In this document: positions 21,303-32,809 of the stretch, piece by piece
How positions within the stretch are numbered: the first letter of the stretch is position 1
How the letters are laid out: every line of letters starts with the position of its first letter
From: Distichodus sexfasciatus
Taxonomy: Eukaryota > Chordata > Actinopteri > Characiformes > Distichodontidae
Direction of reading: 5' to 3'
Length of the DNA: 64,000 nucleotides
NCBI GenBank assembly: GCA_032718565.1
Contig: JAVGVS010000310.1
Span: 434,001 to 498,000, forward strand
The notes under the pieces: model-generated
The model's database searches: none
The model's input: only the letters and a program-made list of their open reading frames with translations
Told to the model about the DNA's origin: nothing
Translations under genes and position numbers: made by a program

Positions 21303-22208
21303 CACTGCCCGGCCAAAAAAAAAGTCACCACCTGGATTTAACTAAGCAAATAGGTAAGAGCCTCCCTTTGGATAATTACTGCATGGATGAATATGTTTCA
21401 GCTGGCAACAAGTTATTTAACCCTAACTGATGCAGTGAGTAGCTTCTCATTTCTTAAACAACCATGTTGGAAGACACATCTTGTGGTCGTGGAAAAGATG
21501 TTAATCTGTTTCAGAAGGGTCAAATTATCAGCATGCATCAAGCAAAGAAAACATCTAAGGAGATTGCTGAAACTATTAAAATTGGGTTAAGAACTGTCTA
21601 ACACATTATTAAAAACTGGAAGGATAGTGGGGAACCATCATCTTCGAGGAAGAAATGTGGTCGAAAAAAACCCTTGCCTAGTGCCGACAGTACAAGCCTG
21701 TGGGGGCAGTGCTATGATCTGGGGTTGCTGCACTTGGTCAGGTCTTGGTTTAGCAACGTTATGTGCCCAAAGAATGAGGTCAGCTGACTACCTGAATATA
21801 CTGAGTGACCAGGTTATTCCATCAGTGGATTTTTTCTTCCCCGGTGGCACGGGCATATTCCAAGATTACAATGCCAGGATTCATCGGGCTCAAACTGTGA
21901 AAGAGTGGTACAGGAAGCATGAGGTGTCATTTTCACACATTTATTGGCCACCACAGAGTCCAGAGCTTAACCCCATTGAGAATCTTTGGGATGTGCTGGA
22001 ATAGTCTTTGCGCCGAATTGTCCGACTTTTCCATCATCACTACAAGATCTTGGCAAAAAATTAATGAAACTCTAGACGGAAATAAATGTTGTGACATTGC
22101 AGAAGCTTATCGAAACAATGCCACAGCGAATGCGTGCTGTAATCAAAGCTAAAGGCGGTCCAACGAAATTAATTAGAGTGTGTGACTTTTTTTTTTGGCC
22201 GGGCAGTG
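21303..22208 (+). mobile_element. Tc1-type transposon, internally shortened, 906 bp
   Basis: The terminal inverted repeats start CACTGCCCGGCCAAAA and end with the complement, between TA dinucleotides (21301-21302 and 22209-22210) as expected for Tc1/mariner. Broken frames around 21390-22150 resemble transposase. Near the end, SPELNPIENLWDVLE is the conserved block with the third catalytic acid of the DDE family. Several frames and stops interrupt the gene, and it is shorter than a usual 1.2-1.6 kb element. It is inactive and lies in intron 13 of ttc30 copy B. Confidence 0.88.
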
Positions 22209-22986
22209 TATAGAGTCAGACGAAATGGGTAACCTTAGGGTCCACAGTGTAACAAATGTGTACTGCAAATAAAACAAAAAAATTAAAAACAAAAGTCAAG
22301 CCAAGACATTGTGCAAGACAAAGACATAATGGCATCATGACATATAGTAAGCAGTATGTACAGTGTGTACATTGATGCAGTTTATCATACTGTGCACTGT
22401 GCATCGATGTGAAACTAATTTTATTAAATATATAATATAGTACAGTGTGGAGGTAAAAATATAACAGTGTAGATTGATGTGTCCTTACACCCATAATAAA
22501 AAAATAGACTATGTTGTGTTTCATGATTAAATTTATGTATGTGCATAATTATTTTGGAAGGTACATTCCAGTGCTGATGGCCCAGGCGAAGATCTACTGG
22601 AACCGGGAGAACTACACCATGGTAGAGAAGATTCTTCGCAATTCGGAGGAATTCTGCAATGAGCATGACACGTGGAAACTGAACCTCGCCCATGTCCTCT
22701 TCATGCAAGAGAACTACAAGAGTGCCATCTTGTTTTATGAGTCCATCATCGGCAAGCACTACGACAACGTGAGGACCTCAGTGTGCCACATCACAAGACG
22801 GCAGACTGATCCATTTTTTTCAGGGCCAATACCAATATCAATTATTCCTTACTGAAGAGACTGATAACCAATATTTAGATCTGAAATATGTCAGCTGCAA
22901 AAGTGAAACCTTTATGTCAAAGTGTATTATCCGTTGCTTAATCCCAACTGGTGTCGCGGGGGGACTGGAGTCTATTAAAGTGTGTT

Positions 22987-23066
22987 GTTAATAATAATAA
23001 TAAGAATAATAACAAAAGTAATAATAATAATAATAATAACTATTATTATTATTATTAATAATAAAA
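22987..23066 (+). repeat. AT-rich (TAA)n / (TTA)n microsatellite with inverted halves
   Basis: Runs of 'aataataataataa' are followed immediately by 'tattattattatta', so the two halves are complementary and could form a hairpin. A short '(CATT)n element' fragment ('gcttaatcccaactggtgtc') precedes it at about 22935-22980. Confidence 0.75.
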
Positions 23067-23924
23067 TATATTTATTTAATTGACTACAAAATTGGACTAA
23101 CTAAAAACTAGGCAATTTAATAATTTTTTAAAATAATTTTTTGAGGAAAATAGAGACGGTAATTTAAAATAATGTTAGTATTGAATATAAACCTTAATAT
23201 GAAGATTGTCATTTAGAAATTAGAATTTAACTCTAAGAACTTTTTGTTATGTTTTAACACAAAAATGGCAGAGGCCTCACTTTCTGTGTCCAGTAGGCCA
23301 CGAAGCCAGGTGAGTGGAAGTATGTCAATTCCACATTCTTTCTTTTCTAATTTTAGGCGTGCAATTGTTCTCTGAATCCTCAAAGTCAGTGCCCAGCCCG
23401 TTCTGGCCAACCTGTGTGTGTGCTACATAATACTGAAGCTAAACGAAGAGGTAGAGCCACTGCAATTCAAGTGCAGTTTTTCTGAACTTTCAAATTCACT
23501 AAAAGGTTCATTGTGTATGTTTAAATGGTATTTTAGTACAAAAATGAAGACCTGTCAAAACAAAGGCATTGTGGTGCTGACAAATGGCTTCTTGTTCACG
23601 TTGTGCATCTGTATGTCTGAAGGCAGAGGAATTGATGAAAAAGGTGGAGAAGGAGGAGAAGCAGATTTCCTACCACGAGCCAGACAAGAAGGTGTTTCAT
23701 CTGTGTATCACTCTAGCCTCGTGGCAGATTGAGTTCTAAATTTGAGTTTAAAGTGTCATTGTAGACACATTACAGCACAACACACAATGCTCCTGATGAA
23801 ATGTGACCTCTGCATTTGACCCATCAGTGAAGCAGCAGTGGGCAGATTTTGGCAGCATTCAGGGAGCAGTGCTTGGGAACGGCACCTTGCTCATGAGTTC
23901 CACAATGGTACCTTTTTACTAGAG

Positions 23925-24360
23925 ATGGCACCAATCTGATGCATTGGATGGGATATACGCTCTCTAACAACTCAAATATAGCTGGATCAGGTATCAGTGA
24001 GATATTGATATCAAGCGGTGGCACTGCAGTAAAGCTGGTTTTGTTAAATTGGTTTGACTATTGTGCTAATTTGTACATATTGATATGACAATGAGCAAAA
24101 CAAAGCAACTTTAACCTCTAAACCCAAAAGCAAATCTTGCCCGATTATACTGTTTAATGTCCTTAACAAGACTCAAAACTATCAGATTGTATCGTATTGA
24201 TAACATATGCTCGGACATTAAAGTGATGTCGTGCCATGTTTAGTTTTCAGTGTTAAAATTTTTGTTCCTTTTTTGGCATTTGGGGTTTTGTTTGCACTGG
24301 CCAAACAGATTGCTCCGATTTTTGTGCCCTGCCAAGCCCTTTTTTAATTATTTACCCTAA
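23925..24360 (+). repeat. Dispersed repeat copy 1 (TAGAGATGGCACC end), intron 16 of copy B
   Basis: It begins TAGAGATGGCACCAATCTGA. Inside are 'gacaatgagcaaaacaa' and 'cccgattatactgtttaat', which recur in direct orientation near 26729-26805. The element at 26729-27462 ends in 'cagatcgctgccatcttta', complementary to the start seen here. A hAT-like class is possible. No target duplication was found. Confidence 0.5.
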
Positions 24361-25224
24361 GATCTAGGAAATGCCCCTTATATCACATATATCACACAAT
24401 ACATAAGTGATGTGATATCTCAGTACCTTCTGTTAATCGTTGGCCACATTAGCTTCTTCTACCTGATATTTCTGACTCTGGAGAGTCCATTTCTGATAAC
24501 AGTTCTGTTCTGCACCTCAAAATATATATCAATTGTTAAATTTCATGTAAATATCATTGCAGGACCTTGTACTGCGCTAAAGGGAACTACGACTTTGGCA
24601 TTTCTCGCGTCATCAAGAGCTTGGAGCCACACGACCAAAAGGTGCTTTGCTGTTTAAAAACTGATTTCTTACTATTAGCTAATGACTTCTACGGAAATCT
24701 TTTTGTGCATCTACGATGAAACACTGCTAGAGTGGAGTGCTGTTTTTGGACTAAAAATTAAGGAGTGCTCCAGCATGAGCAGCTGCTGAAACATCCTCAT
24801 CTCCTCAGGAACAATGTTCCCTCCCATAAGCAATGTCCTGCTGAGATAAATACTGACAACACCCGAACACTTCTACTGCCCACCATCTGCCCCTCTTACG
24901 CTTTCCTAGACTGGTTAGAGCTAAGCGGTGGGGAAGTTCAAGATCTTGCTAGCAAAAAAAAGCGCCAAGTGGCTTATAAGAACACATTATAGAACGAAAG
25001 TGTATTCTTAAGAAACCCACACAGTTATAGTTTTATGAAGATTTTTGGGGATTTTTACTTTGTACAGACTCTACAAAGGCTGAAGAAGATTCTTACGAAT
25101 ATTTATGTGATTGCGTCATAGATTATTCCACCACTTTTTGCGCTGCTGCTCTTACAGTTTTTGTTCTAGAAACGCTGTTCCAACTCTAAAGCGTACAGGC
25201 TATAGCGGTGTATAGAGCTGCAAC

Positions 25225-25925
25225 TCTCGTTTTTTTTCCCACCAATTAGTCGAGTAATTGGAGAATTCTTTTAACGAAATGACAAGTCTGAAAATGTACA
25301 AGTGATTGGCTTTTATTCCTGAATGTTCATTTAAAAAAATCCATTAACACACACCCTTGAGAGAATTTTTCTATACCTTTGTTTTGAGGCCTATGCTGGT
25401 GTGTGTGAGTAGAAGTTAGCCATGGATGCTTTATGTTGTTGTGTTCAGGATGTCCTGCACTACTCACATTTGTCATAGTTTGATGTGTAAGTGCTGACAC
25501 AGTCTGAAATCAGCACATTTCTGTTGGAAATGTTTAGTTTTTTTAACTTTGTGCCAGTATACATGTATTGACTGTATTGATTGCTCTCTAACATTGCAAA
25601 ATAGAAAATCTAATCAATTGAAAATGAAGAAATATGAAGTTCTGGGTCATTTTGAACCAATTTGGCCTATTAAATGAGGTGCTTTTAACCTTTCTGGGAG
25701 AGCACTACATTTTCCATTGGTTTATTGTTTCCACGTCACAATAAACCAATGGACGTGCGTTCCAGAATAAACGCTGGAAATTCCAATAAATGGCCGTATT
25801 GTGAGTAGAATGCTGGATGTTGTGGTTAGTTATCAGCTCAAATCTGAGTTTTGTCTGTAATAAAGGACTGAACTGAACTGACAGAACTGGAGCGTTTTAC
25901 AGAGTGGCTCACGCACGCTCACAAA
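25225..25925 (+). repeat. ~700-bp dispersed repeat also present at 63140-63960 and partly at 37845-37975
   Basis: Shared blocks with 63140-63960, in order: 'gtgtgagtagaa.ttagcca', 'tttatgttgttgtgttcagg', 'atgtcctgcactactc', 'gaaatcagcacatttctg', 'aatctaatc.attgaaaat' and 'gggtcattttgaacc'. The start 'agctgcaactctcg...attagtcgagtaatt' resembles the 'gctgcaacgattagtcg' elements of fish. It lies in intron 17 of ttc30 copy B. Confidence 0.65.
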
Positions 25926-26728
25926 CAGCACGTGTTTGCCATACGAACAACCGCGAAAATGTCATTTTATGGATTCTTACGCTTACGTTGTACATCACTA
26001 ATAAGCATCCGTGTAAATTACATGCGGAGCATGATCAAGTGAGAGAAAAGAGTTAATTGAAGTTTTGATTCTAGAAAATTATCTCAACCATTTTTATGTC
26101 AGATGTTGACTGCCTCAGTTTTCTCCCTATCATCACATGCATGTTTGGGTAAAATAAATATAATTAGGTTCTAAAGCTGTGAAAAGTTCTGCAGTTGTTG
26201 CAACAAATTTAACAAAAAACTTAATGAATAATGCCACTATATTTTTACTCATGAATGTTGATTACTTTTGCCAATTTTGTACCTCCTTGATTAATTTTTG
26301 TACTACCTTTTATATTAGATAAGTTGATTCCATGTCTTGTAGATTAGAATCTTGAGGCTAGCAATGTTTAGAGATTTTGTGTACTTTGTTTTTAGTTGGG
26401 GACGGACACGTGGTTCTATGTGAAGAGGTGTTTCCTCTAAGCTGCTGGACAACATGGCCAAGCACACATGATCATGCTTTCTGCGAGTTACGTGGTGCAG
26501 GACTGCATCCAGTTCTGGAGTTACTGCGGTGTAAAAGTGACTCGAACTGCCAGACCAGGGATGGGATTTCTTTTTTAGAAAACATTATGGACCTTTTGAA
26601 ATTTCATGTAAATTTACATTTACATTTGCATTTTAGCTTATGCTTTCTTATTTGACCTACTTCATTGATTCATTACCTGAACAACCGTCCTAGCAGGATT
26701 GCGGGGACCAGAGACTATCCCAGGCCAT

Positions 26729-27462
26729 GACAATGAGCAGAACAAGCAACGCAACACACTACAAGCCCAATAGCAAATCACCCGATCATACTGTTTAATT
26801 TCCTTCACAACACCAGATCTCGCTCGCAGTCTCAGTGTCAGTCGCAGTCTCTGATGGTTTTAGCACCGAAGGATTAGAAGCCGTCAAAAAATTTACAGAG
26901 CTGTGTTTAAACAAATAATTTTTTAGATGTTATTTTAATAAAACATAATTTAGCATGTACATATGGGTATGTAATTATTGCATTGTTTTAGTTAGGAAAA
27001 CAGTATTTAAGTGAAGTATTTTCTTAAGCATTACAGAATAATCTTAGTCAGATATTCAGACATTTTTTAAAGCATTATTTTCTGTTTTCTGTTTTTAAAA
27101 AGACATTAATAATTCCCGGGAGCTCTGAATATGAATGTGTTCATGTTCACAGCTTTGTGCAGACATCATTTTGGGAAAAATAAAATGGTTGCTTTTGGAC
27201 TGTGTAGAACTACTTTTTTCCTCCACTCAAAAAAAACTAGGAACAGAAAAGAAAATTGATAAGGAATTGGATTGATAGGCAGAATTGACAATAGCACTGA
27301 TATTGATAAAATCTTTTCAGCTCCCATCCCTAGTACATATGCAAACCTACAGTTCTGGTCGGCTCCGCTTAGATGGGCCCAATGCCACCGATACCTGATC
27401 CAGCTGTTTGGGTCGTTATCGGACCGATGTCCGATCCTCGTATCAGATCGCTGCCATCTTTA
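26729..27462 (+). repeat. Dispersed repeat copy 2 (right end 'gctgccatcttta'), intron 18 of copy B
   Basis: It is the direct-orientation partner of 23925-24360. It contains 'gacaatgagcagaacaagca' and 'cccgatcatactgtttaat', then 'accgatacctgatcc', 'cggaccgatgtccgatcc' and ends 'cagatcgctgccatcttta'. An arm at about 26660-26728 is a '(CATT)n element' piece ('attgattcattacctgaac'). Confidence 0.5.
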
Positions 27463-28316
27463 ATTCTTGCTAGACTTGACCCGATGATAGATTGGTAATA
27501 GCCAATTCTTATACTTTTTCTTTCCAATTTTTGCACTTTTAACTCCTTCCACTATTCAGAAATGTGTCTAGCACTGAACATCTAAAAACACTGACGTTCA
27601 TGCCCCTTACTCCATACCACACTGTACTCCAACCCCTAAAAATCATTTTACTGTAAATGCAGCATGACTGTAATATTCAACCTCAAACAACAGGTGTGAT
27701 CTTGTGTCACTTTGTGTAAGGCTATTCTGTCGGGGATAAAGGAACCTGTTTTTGACTGCTAAGGTGCTAATTAAATTTCAGGTCTGTTCTTCTCTCCGGG
27801 GCCTAAATTTTCTCCTCCTCCTGTTTTCTTTTTCCTCTCAGTGTATGGGAGGATGTGCAGCGGTGATAGAGCAGCCGTTGGAGGAGGAGCGAGCTCACAT
27901 TGGCAAAAACACTGTCACGTACGAGGCCCGAGTGCTGAAGGCCCTTTTCTATGAAGTCACTGGGTGGAGCTGGTGCAAAATGCCGCTGGTGAAGACTAAC
28001 GGAAAACATTTTCATTTTTTGAAAATAATATGATGTAAGCTATCCGTCTCATCTATCATCATGAAACAGCTTTAAACAGACTTTTATTTCTCTTTTTTTA
28101 ACCTTTCATTCTTATATCCCCTTATGTCCTTTTTTTCCCAGTACACAGCAATTACGCCATTTCTCCGGGAAATGATTTATTTATTTAAATGGCATATGGC
28201 TACTTTCGCCCAAAGGATTTAGAAATATATTTTATTATCAAAATATCACGCACTCATACCGGCTATGTTTACAAAAGTTCATACTGTTAATTTGTTGACA
28301 GAAAACAAATGCATGG

Positions 28317-28697
28317 TAGCGGTGTAAATCATAAGTTACAACACAATACAATATTACATTGATTCAGTGGACAATGATTCAGTGTCTGCCGATATCACAA
28401 AGTCTGCCACGATATGATTTTGATTTGATTCAATTCGATTCAGGAGCTTGCGATCAATAAGAGAAAATACCCTATGTGGAATTTACACAATCACTTCCAT
28501 TCATATCAAATCACATATTTGACGTTTTTATTCCTGAGCATGACCAGAAATGGAAATCAACGTTCTCTTTTAATTAAAAAAACCTTCTGTTCAATATAAA
28601 GTGACAAGATCAGTGGTTTTATTTTGAATCAATGCTATGGGCTCCTTGATCACTGAATCGATATATCGATGTTGATCAATATATTGTTACACCCCTA
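28317..28697 (+). mobile_element. Non-autonomous DNA transposon, ~380 bp, 3' of ttc30 copy B
   Basis: The ends TAGCGGTGTAAATCA and ATTGTTACACCCCTA form an imperfect inverted pair. Flanks AATGCATG and ATTGCATA are similar, which may be a decayed 8-bp target duplication. The interior is rich in 'gatatcacaaagtctgcc' and 'gattcaattcgattca'. The same family lies at about 13340-13610 in the 3' flank of copy A. Confidence 0.6.
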
Positions 28698-28699
28698 AT

Positions 28700-29460
28700 T
28701 GCATAGTGTTTAACAAAAGCGCTTTATAGTGGTGTTCATGCATAAGTCCATATAGTGATTGTGACGAGTTTTAGATCAGAGGTCTCTTCGTAATGTCTTG
28801 CTCTGTCAGGTAAAAATTGAGGTAACCTCCAAGCGTGCTGACTGCCACTCCGGTCATATGACTGGAACATCCGTCTGCAGGAATAGCAGAAACATATTAA
28901 AATATATATATTATAAGAGTGAATGTATTAGTGCGCTACACAGGAACTTTAGGTACTGAAATTTGCTGAATTGAAATATCAATATATTGTGTTTTTTTCC
29001 GAAGTATACAATGTAATAGATGAATCAGATATAGATATACTGTAGAATGTAAAGTTCTAGAGTGAAACACCAAAAAATTACTACTTTGAAACAATTCAAT
29101 GCTAAAATAAAACTTAAAATACTAATTGAAATAATTACTATTTGCAGTGTGATTTTACTTTAAACTTTTAAAATAACGCTGAAATTTTAAGGTTAAGACT
29201 ACTGTTTTTCACCAAATTAATAATATGGTTTATTAACATATTGTCTCTTAAATATAGATGTAGTTACAACTTTCAGTTTTAAGCTGAGCTAGCATCTTCA
29301 ACTTATCATTCTCATAAGCAGCTCTTAAAAACCTAAGTTGTAACACTACAAACTCATGAAAGTTAGTTGAAACTGCATAAAAGTATTGATTTAAGTTTGT
29401 ACTTTCGCGGCTTATTTCTGCTAATCTGATGTAATATCTCAAATCATGGGCGTACAAATA
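28700..29460. other. Spacer, nothing recognised
   Basis: This AT-rich sequence between the ttc30 duplication and the C16orf89-like pseudogene has no exon-like frame with splice sites and no clear repeat boundary. Confidence 0.5.
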
Positions 29461-29469
29461 CTCAAATAT

Positions 29470-31387
29470 CCACAGTACAGTGCTACCTTTTCAATGTTTT
29501 CCCTCCTTTTCACACCAGCGATTGGGCGTATCCAAAAACTCCTCCAACATTTGAGCATAGTCCTCTACAAGGTAAAAAAGAAGAGAGATTTTATTTCATA
29601 TTTGAAAAAGAGTACCTGTTTCATACTCTATAAACCACCCACCCGTCTTTTTCGACATCCACATCTTTATCCTGCCAGGCAGAATATGTAACCAATCTGG
29701 TTTATAAAAGTCTGAAAGCGGCCAGTCATAGAAGAACTGTAAACAAAAGTGAGACTTGAGTGTTTAAAAAATGTTTTATTCAGCACAAATAGAGGTGTCA
29801 AATAAATCACGAACAGCTTAACTTATCGTACCTGAAAGGTTGTTTACAATTTTGTGATGCTGCTGCTAAGATACAAAACAATAAATTTGGCTTTGCCATA
29901 TTTTCCCGAAACTGTTGTATTTCTGCAGTGCTTTGGGCTAGCTTTCTCACAATAAAGTAGGCCCAACATATTTTGTTTGAATTGTTTTTCCCTATCGTAT
30001 GTTAGAATTCAGTTGTTTTGTTCCTACTTTTGGCACCCTCCATGTTTCCGTGCTTGGACCCCATTAATTGCCACAGCTGTATTTTACTATCATTATTTTC
30101 GGCTTACAATTTGCTTTGACCTCATGTAATTTAAAATATCTGAAATTTGGTAAGAATATATTAATGCACATCTCAGAGGATGAAAAATCAAAGGCAATCA
30201 TTTTTCAGGCATGATACAAAGTAAAAGTCAATGCTTTTTGGCTGATTACTTGTGAACTCCTCAGAGGCTGGTTTTGCGCAGAAACTTTTAAGTGGTAGTA
30301 TAGATACTGACTATTCTCTATGAAGATGTCTTGAAGTTGGCCGGTGAAGCCCTTGCTGACAATCCCCTGGTTACTCTTCATCATGTTGGAGCAGAATATC
30401 CTTTGGTAGTGTTCCACAGTGATGTTGATGCGGGACGGCCTCATGTCACCTTTAAACATCCTAGGTGTCCCTTTCTGGGAGGAAGACACTCGTCAGGCTC
30501 AGAGAAAAATGGTGGTTCCTGGTAAACATTAGAAATTAATTTCCAGTTTATTTGAGTATTTAGGCATCATATTTGGTCAAAAAATAAATACTAGGTATCA
30601 GAGCTAGAGCCCAGTTCAATTCTGGCTTGAGAACTCCTCCAAATCTAGGTGTAGGATTAATTTGAGAGACAGGATTGGGCCTTCAGATGGAGACCTGGAT
30701 GCTGATGAGGGGACAGCAGGGCGGCGTTACCATGGAGCCAATCATGAAGTAGAGGAGCTGGTGTGACAGGGAGTAATGTGGACACCCAAAACGCGTCATT
30801 GTGTCCCTGCAGGACTTGGTGACGATGCACGGCGTCCCGTTGTCTTTCCTGAGGGTTTGAAATTGACATTTTTTGTGAATCGAATTTTGAACCACAGCTG
30901 ATCATCATGATATGTGTTTGCTGTTATTTACCAAGTTCAGTAGGGCGTCATGCATTTGTCCCCTAACTGCTCGTCGTAACCTTTCCGGTAGTCCTCTGGG
31001 AAGTGTAGGTGAGGATGGATCGGTGGAAGCGCGCCACTTGCTAGGCAAAAGCCAAAAACGAAATCAGGATGGGCTCAAACTCTGTGGTGAAAGTCACCAT
31101 CATTAGTACCTGGGAACATATAGTGCAACTTTAGGATTTAACACTAGGGTTTGCCTGTTTAAATAGAGATATAGTGAAACTTGAATTTAATGAAAATAAA
31201 AACAAATATGTTGAGTTGCACCTTTATAGTATTTGAGGTCGGTCTCCTGGGCGAGTGGACAGCGTGGGACAGGCTCCGGTCCAGTTTGCGGATTAGCATC
31301 AGGGCCCGAGAGCGCTGGCTCAGACTCAACAGATCTGAATGTGGCCATGAGCGGGCAGCTTCCTGCAGTTGAACACTCCACACACAT

Positions 31388-31426
<39 letters not shown>

Positions 31427-32178
31427 CTTGTATTACTACCTTTGTGAGGTCCTTCCATAGACTCCCATAATGACTAAAAGTACATAATTTTACACTTACA
31501 CCTAATCCTAACCCTAACGCCAGCCTCCAGTAACCAAAGCACATCTTTTACCTCTTTTAGTTTCTCAAATAAAACAAGCACATTTTCACAAGTCATTTCT
31601 CCTCATGGGGACCTCTTAAATGTCCCCACAAAGCCCCAAAAACAGATAAAAGTGATTTTAGGGGACAAAAGGTCCCCACAATCGTCATCGCTAGCCACAC
31701 ACACACACACACACACACACTGCATCATTGTCATTGTCATCATGCAAATTTTATGCTGTCTCTCTTTCTTACACACACACACACTTCTGCATCTATAACA
31801 CTTCTGTCATTATCACACTATCATTATTATATCACTTTACGATAATAATGATGCGGAAAACTCATTTAGTATAATTCTTTTTGAGCATGGTTCCTTGGTG
31901 GAACTGTTTACCACTCCCTGAAAAGCCACTTCCAATAACCTAAATAAATCTACACAATTCCTGGGGCGCCTGGATATGTAAAGCTCAGAAAATGTGCTTC
32001 ATTATTTATTATTAATTTCCCTCTCCCTTTTAGACTACAAAACTGAAAAAAACATGGCAAAGATCTTGCAGCGAAGAATGATGTAGCCCACGACACCGTC
32101 CAGATTGATGTTACGACTTTGCTTTTCAAAAAAATCCACTCCTCTGGTCAAACTTCCCAATAAATCGTCAACAATCTC
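29470..32178 (-). pseudogene. c16orf89: C16orf89-like gene, decayed in place (unitary pseudogene)
   Basis: Exon remnants on the minus strand, in transcription order: about 32178-32085, 31362-31222, 31081-30932, 30848-30695, 30497-30312, 29736-29616 and 29564 to about 29470. Recognisable family pieces are EIVDDLLGSLTRGVDFFEKQ, NLDGVVGYIIL, SWPHSDLLSLSQRSRAL, CIVTKSCRDTMTRFGCPHYS, LSHQLLYF, YQRIFCSNMM, DIFIEN and SDFYKPDWL. Human C16orf89 is a secreted, thyroid-enriched protein of unknown function, and its gene is also next to ALG1. Splice borders are mostly preserved, but the frame breaks repeatedly. In exon 31362-31222 it shifts before LAQETDLKYYK. Exon 31081-30932 needs at least three single-base corrections. 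Exon 30497-30312 shifts near a TGA, and exon 29736-29616 shifts after WLHIL. No donor is seen after the first exon, and the signal-peptide exon was not found. Identity rests on motifs and synteny. Confidence 0.7.
31381..31725 (+). repeat. (CA)n - 'ggtccccaca' element - (CA)n, in intron of the C16orf89 pseudogene
   Basis: A (CA)n run at about 31381-31424 and another at about 31697-31721 enclose a ~270-bp unit. The unit starts 'gtcttgtattactaccttt', contains 'agactcccataatgac', 'cctaatcctaaccctaac' and 'tcatttctcctcatggggac', and ends 'aggggacaaaaggtcccc'. A second copy, also between CA runs, is at 49609-49957. Frames rich in CVCVCV or HTHTHT here are microsatellite artefacts. Confidence 0.75.
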
Positions 32179-32195
32179 CTGATAAGAGCAGTGCA

Positions 32196-32777
32196 GAGTT
32201 AGGGGAAAGAAGCAACTGGCTGAATAGAGACGCAACATTCTCCCCAAATGATCGGGCAAATAGTGATGAAGATGAGAGGGATAAATCCAGCACCTGGGAG
32301 GTTCTCCCTATTGTTGACAAAAACGAACAGAGAACGAGAAGGAGAGAACAACTTCATGATCTAAAAACCCCGACAGATTTGGGTGAAGACGGACTGCAGC
32401 TAGACAGTCACATGGGGCAACAGTTAGATGTTAGATGATAATTTACAAGTAGTTTTTAGATCTGTTTTGTTGCTGTGAATCCAGAAATAACGCTGGGTTT
32501 ATTCAAAGCAGGATGCGGAATAATAATAATAATAATAATAATAATATGTAATAATAATAATAATAATCCCAAATATACAGCAAAAAGTATTAAAAGCAAA
32601 AATACAGTTGAGATCTTTTTATTGTTTATCTTTTTGTATTTACTGTAAAAAATATAAATAAATATAATTCTGAAATATTGTACTGACTACAGTTTTTTGT
32701 TTCAAGACTTTGATTTTCAAGTTTGAAAAAAAAAAAACTAAACAAACCACTGACATTTTTTGGTTTGAACCGATATT

Positions 32778-32809
<32 letters not shown>

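Larger units (their letters stand above)
14440..27973 (+). pseudogene. ttc30a: ttc30/IFT70 copy B: intact 5' half and middle, decayed 3' exons
   Basis: Exons 1-8 (14440-14493, 14859-14924, 15145-15354, 15588-15644, 16039-16174, 16609-16713, 16853-16981, 17219-17268) encode 269 residues starting MSLMPIKDGEYTSTVYK, with TPR signatures such as LLGYCYNQMQDF. Exons 9-14 (18527-18679, 19808-19873, 20403-20456, 20530-20595, 20785-20861, 22561-22768) are also open and in phase. Decay starts at exon 15 (23376-23450): one extra codon, and the acceptor reads 'tctga' instead of 'cacag'. Exon 16 (from 23623) has lost its donor and runs into TAA. Exon 17 (24563-24641) is intact. Exon 18 (from 26396) has insertions and a premature TAA. 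Exon 19 (27842 to about 27973) has a 2-base deletion and no homologous stop codon. A truncated protein of about 490 residues, or splicing to other 3' exons, remains possible. Confidence 0.85.

Noticed and set aside
23925..27462. A single 3.5-kb transposon bounded by TAGAGATGGCACC and its complement, carrying ttc30 exons
   Set aside because: The inner sequences near both ends repeat in direct orientation, so two separate copies of one repeat family explain the ends better than one gene-carrying element.
31159..31544. ORFs with CVCVCV or HTHTHT runs
   Set aside because: Translation of a (CA)n microsatellite. Only the part on the minus strand at 31222-31362 corresponds to an exon remnant (C16orf89-like).
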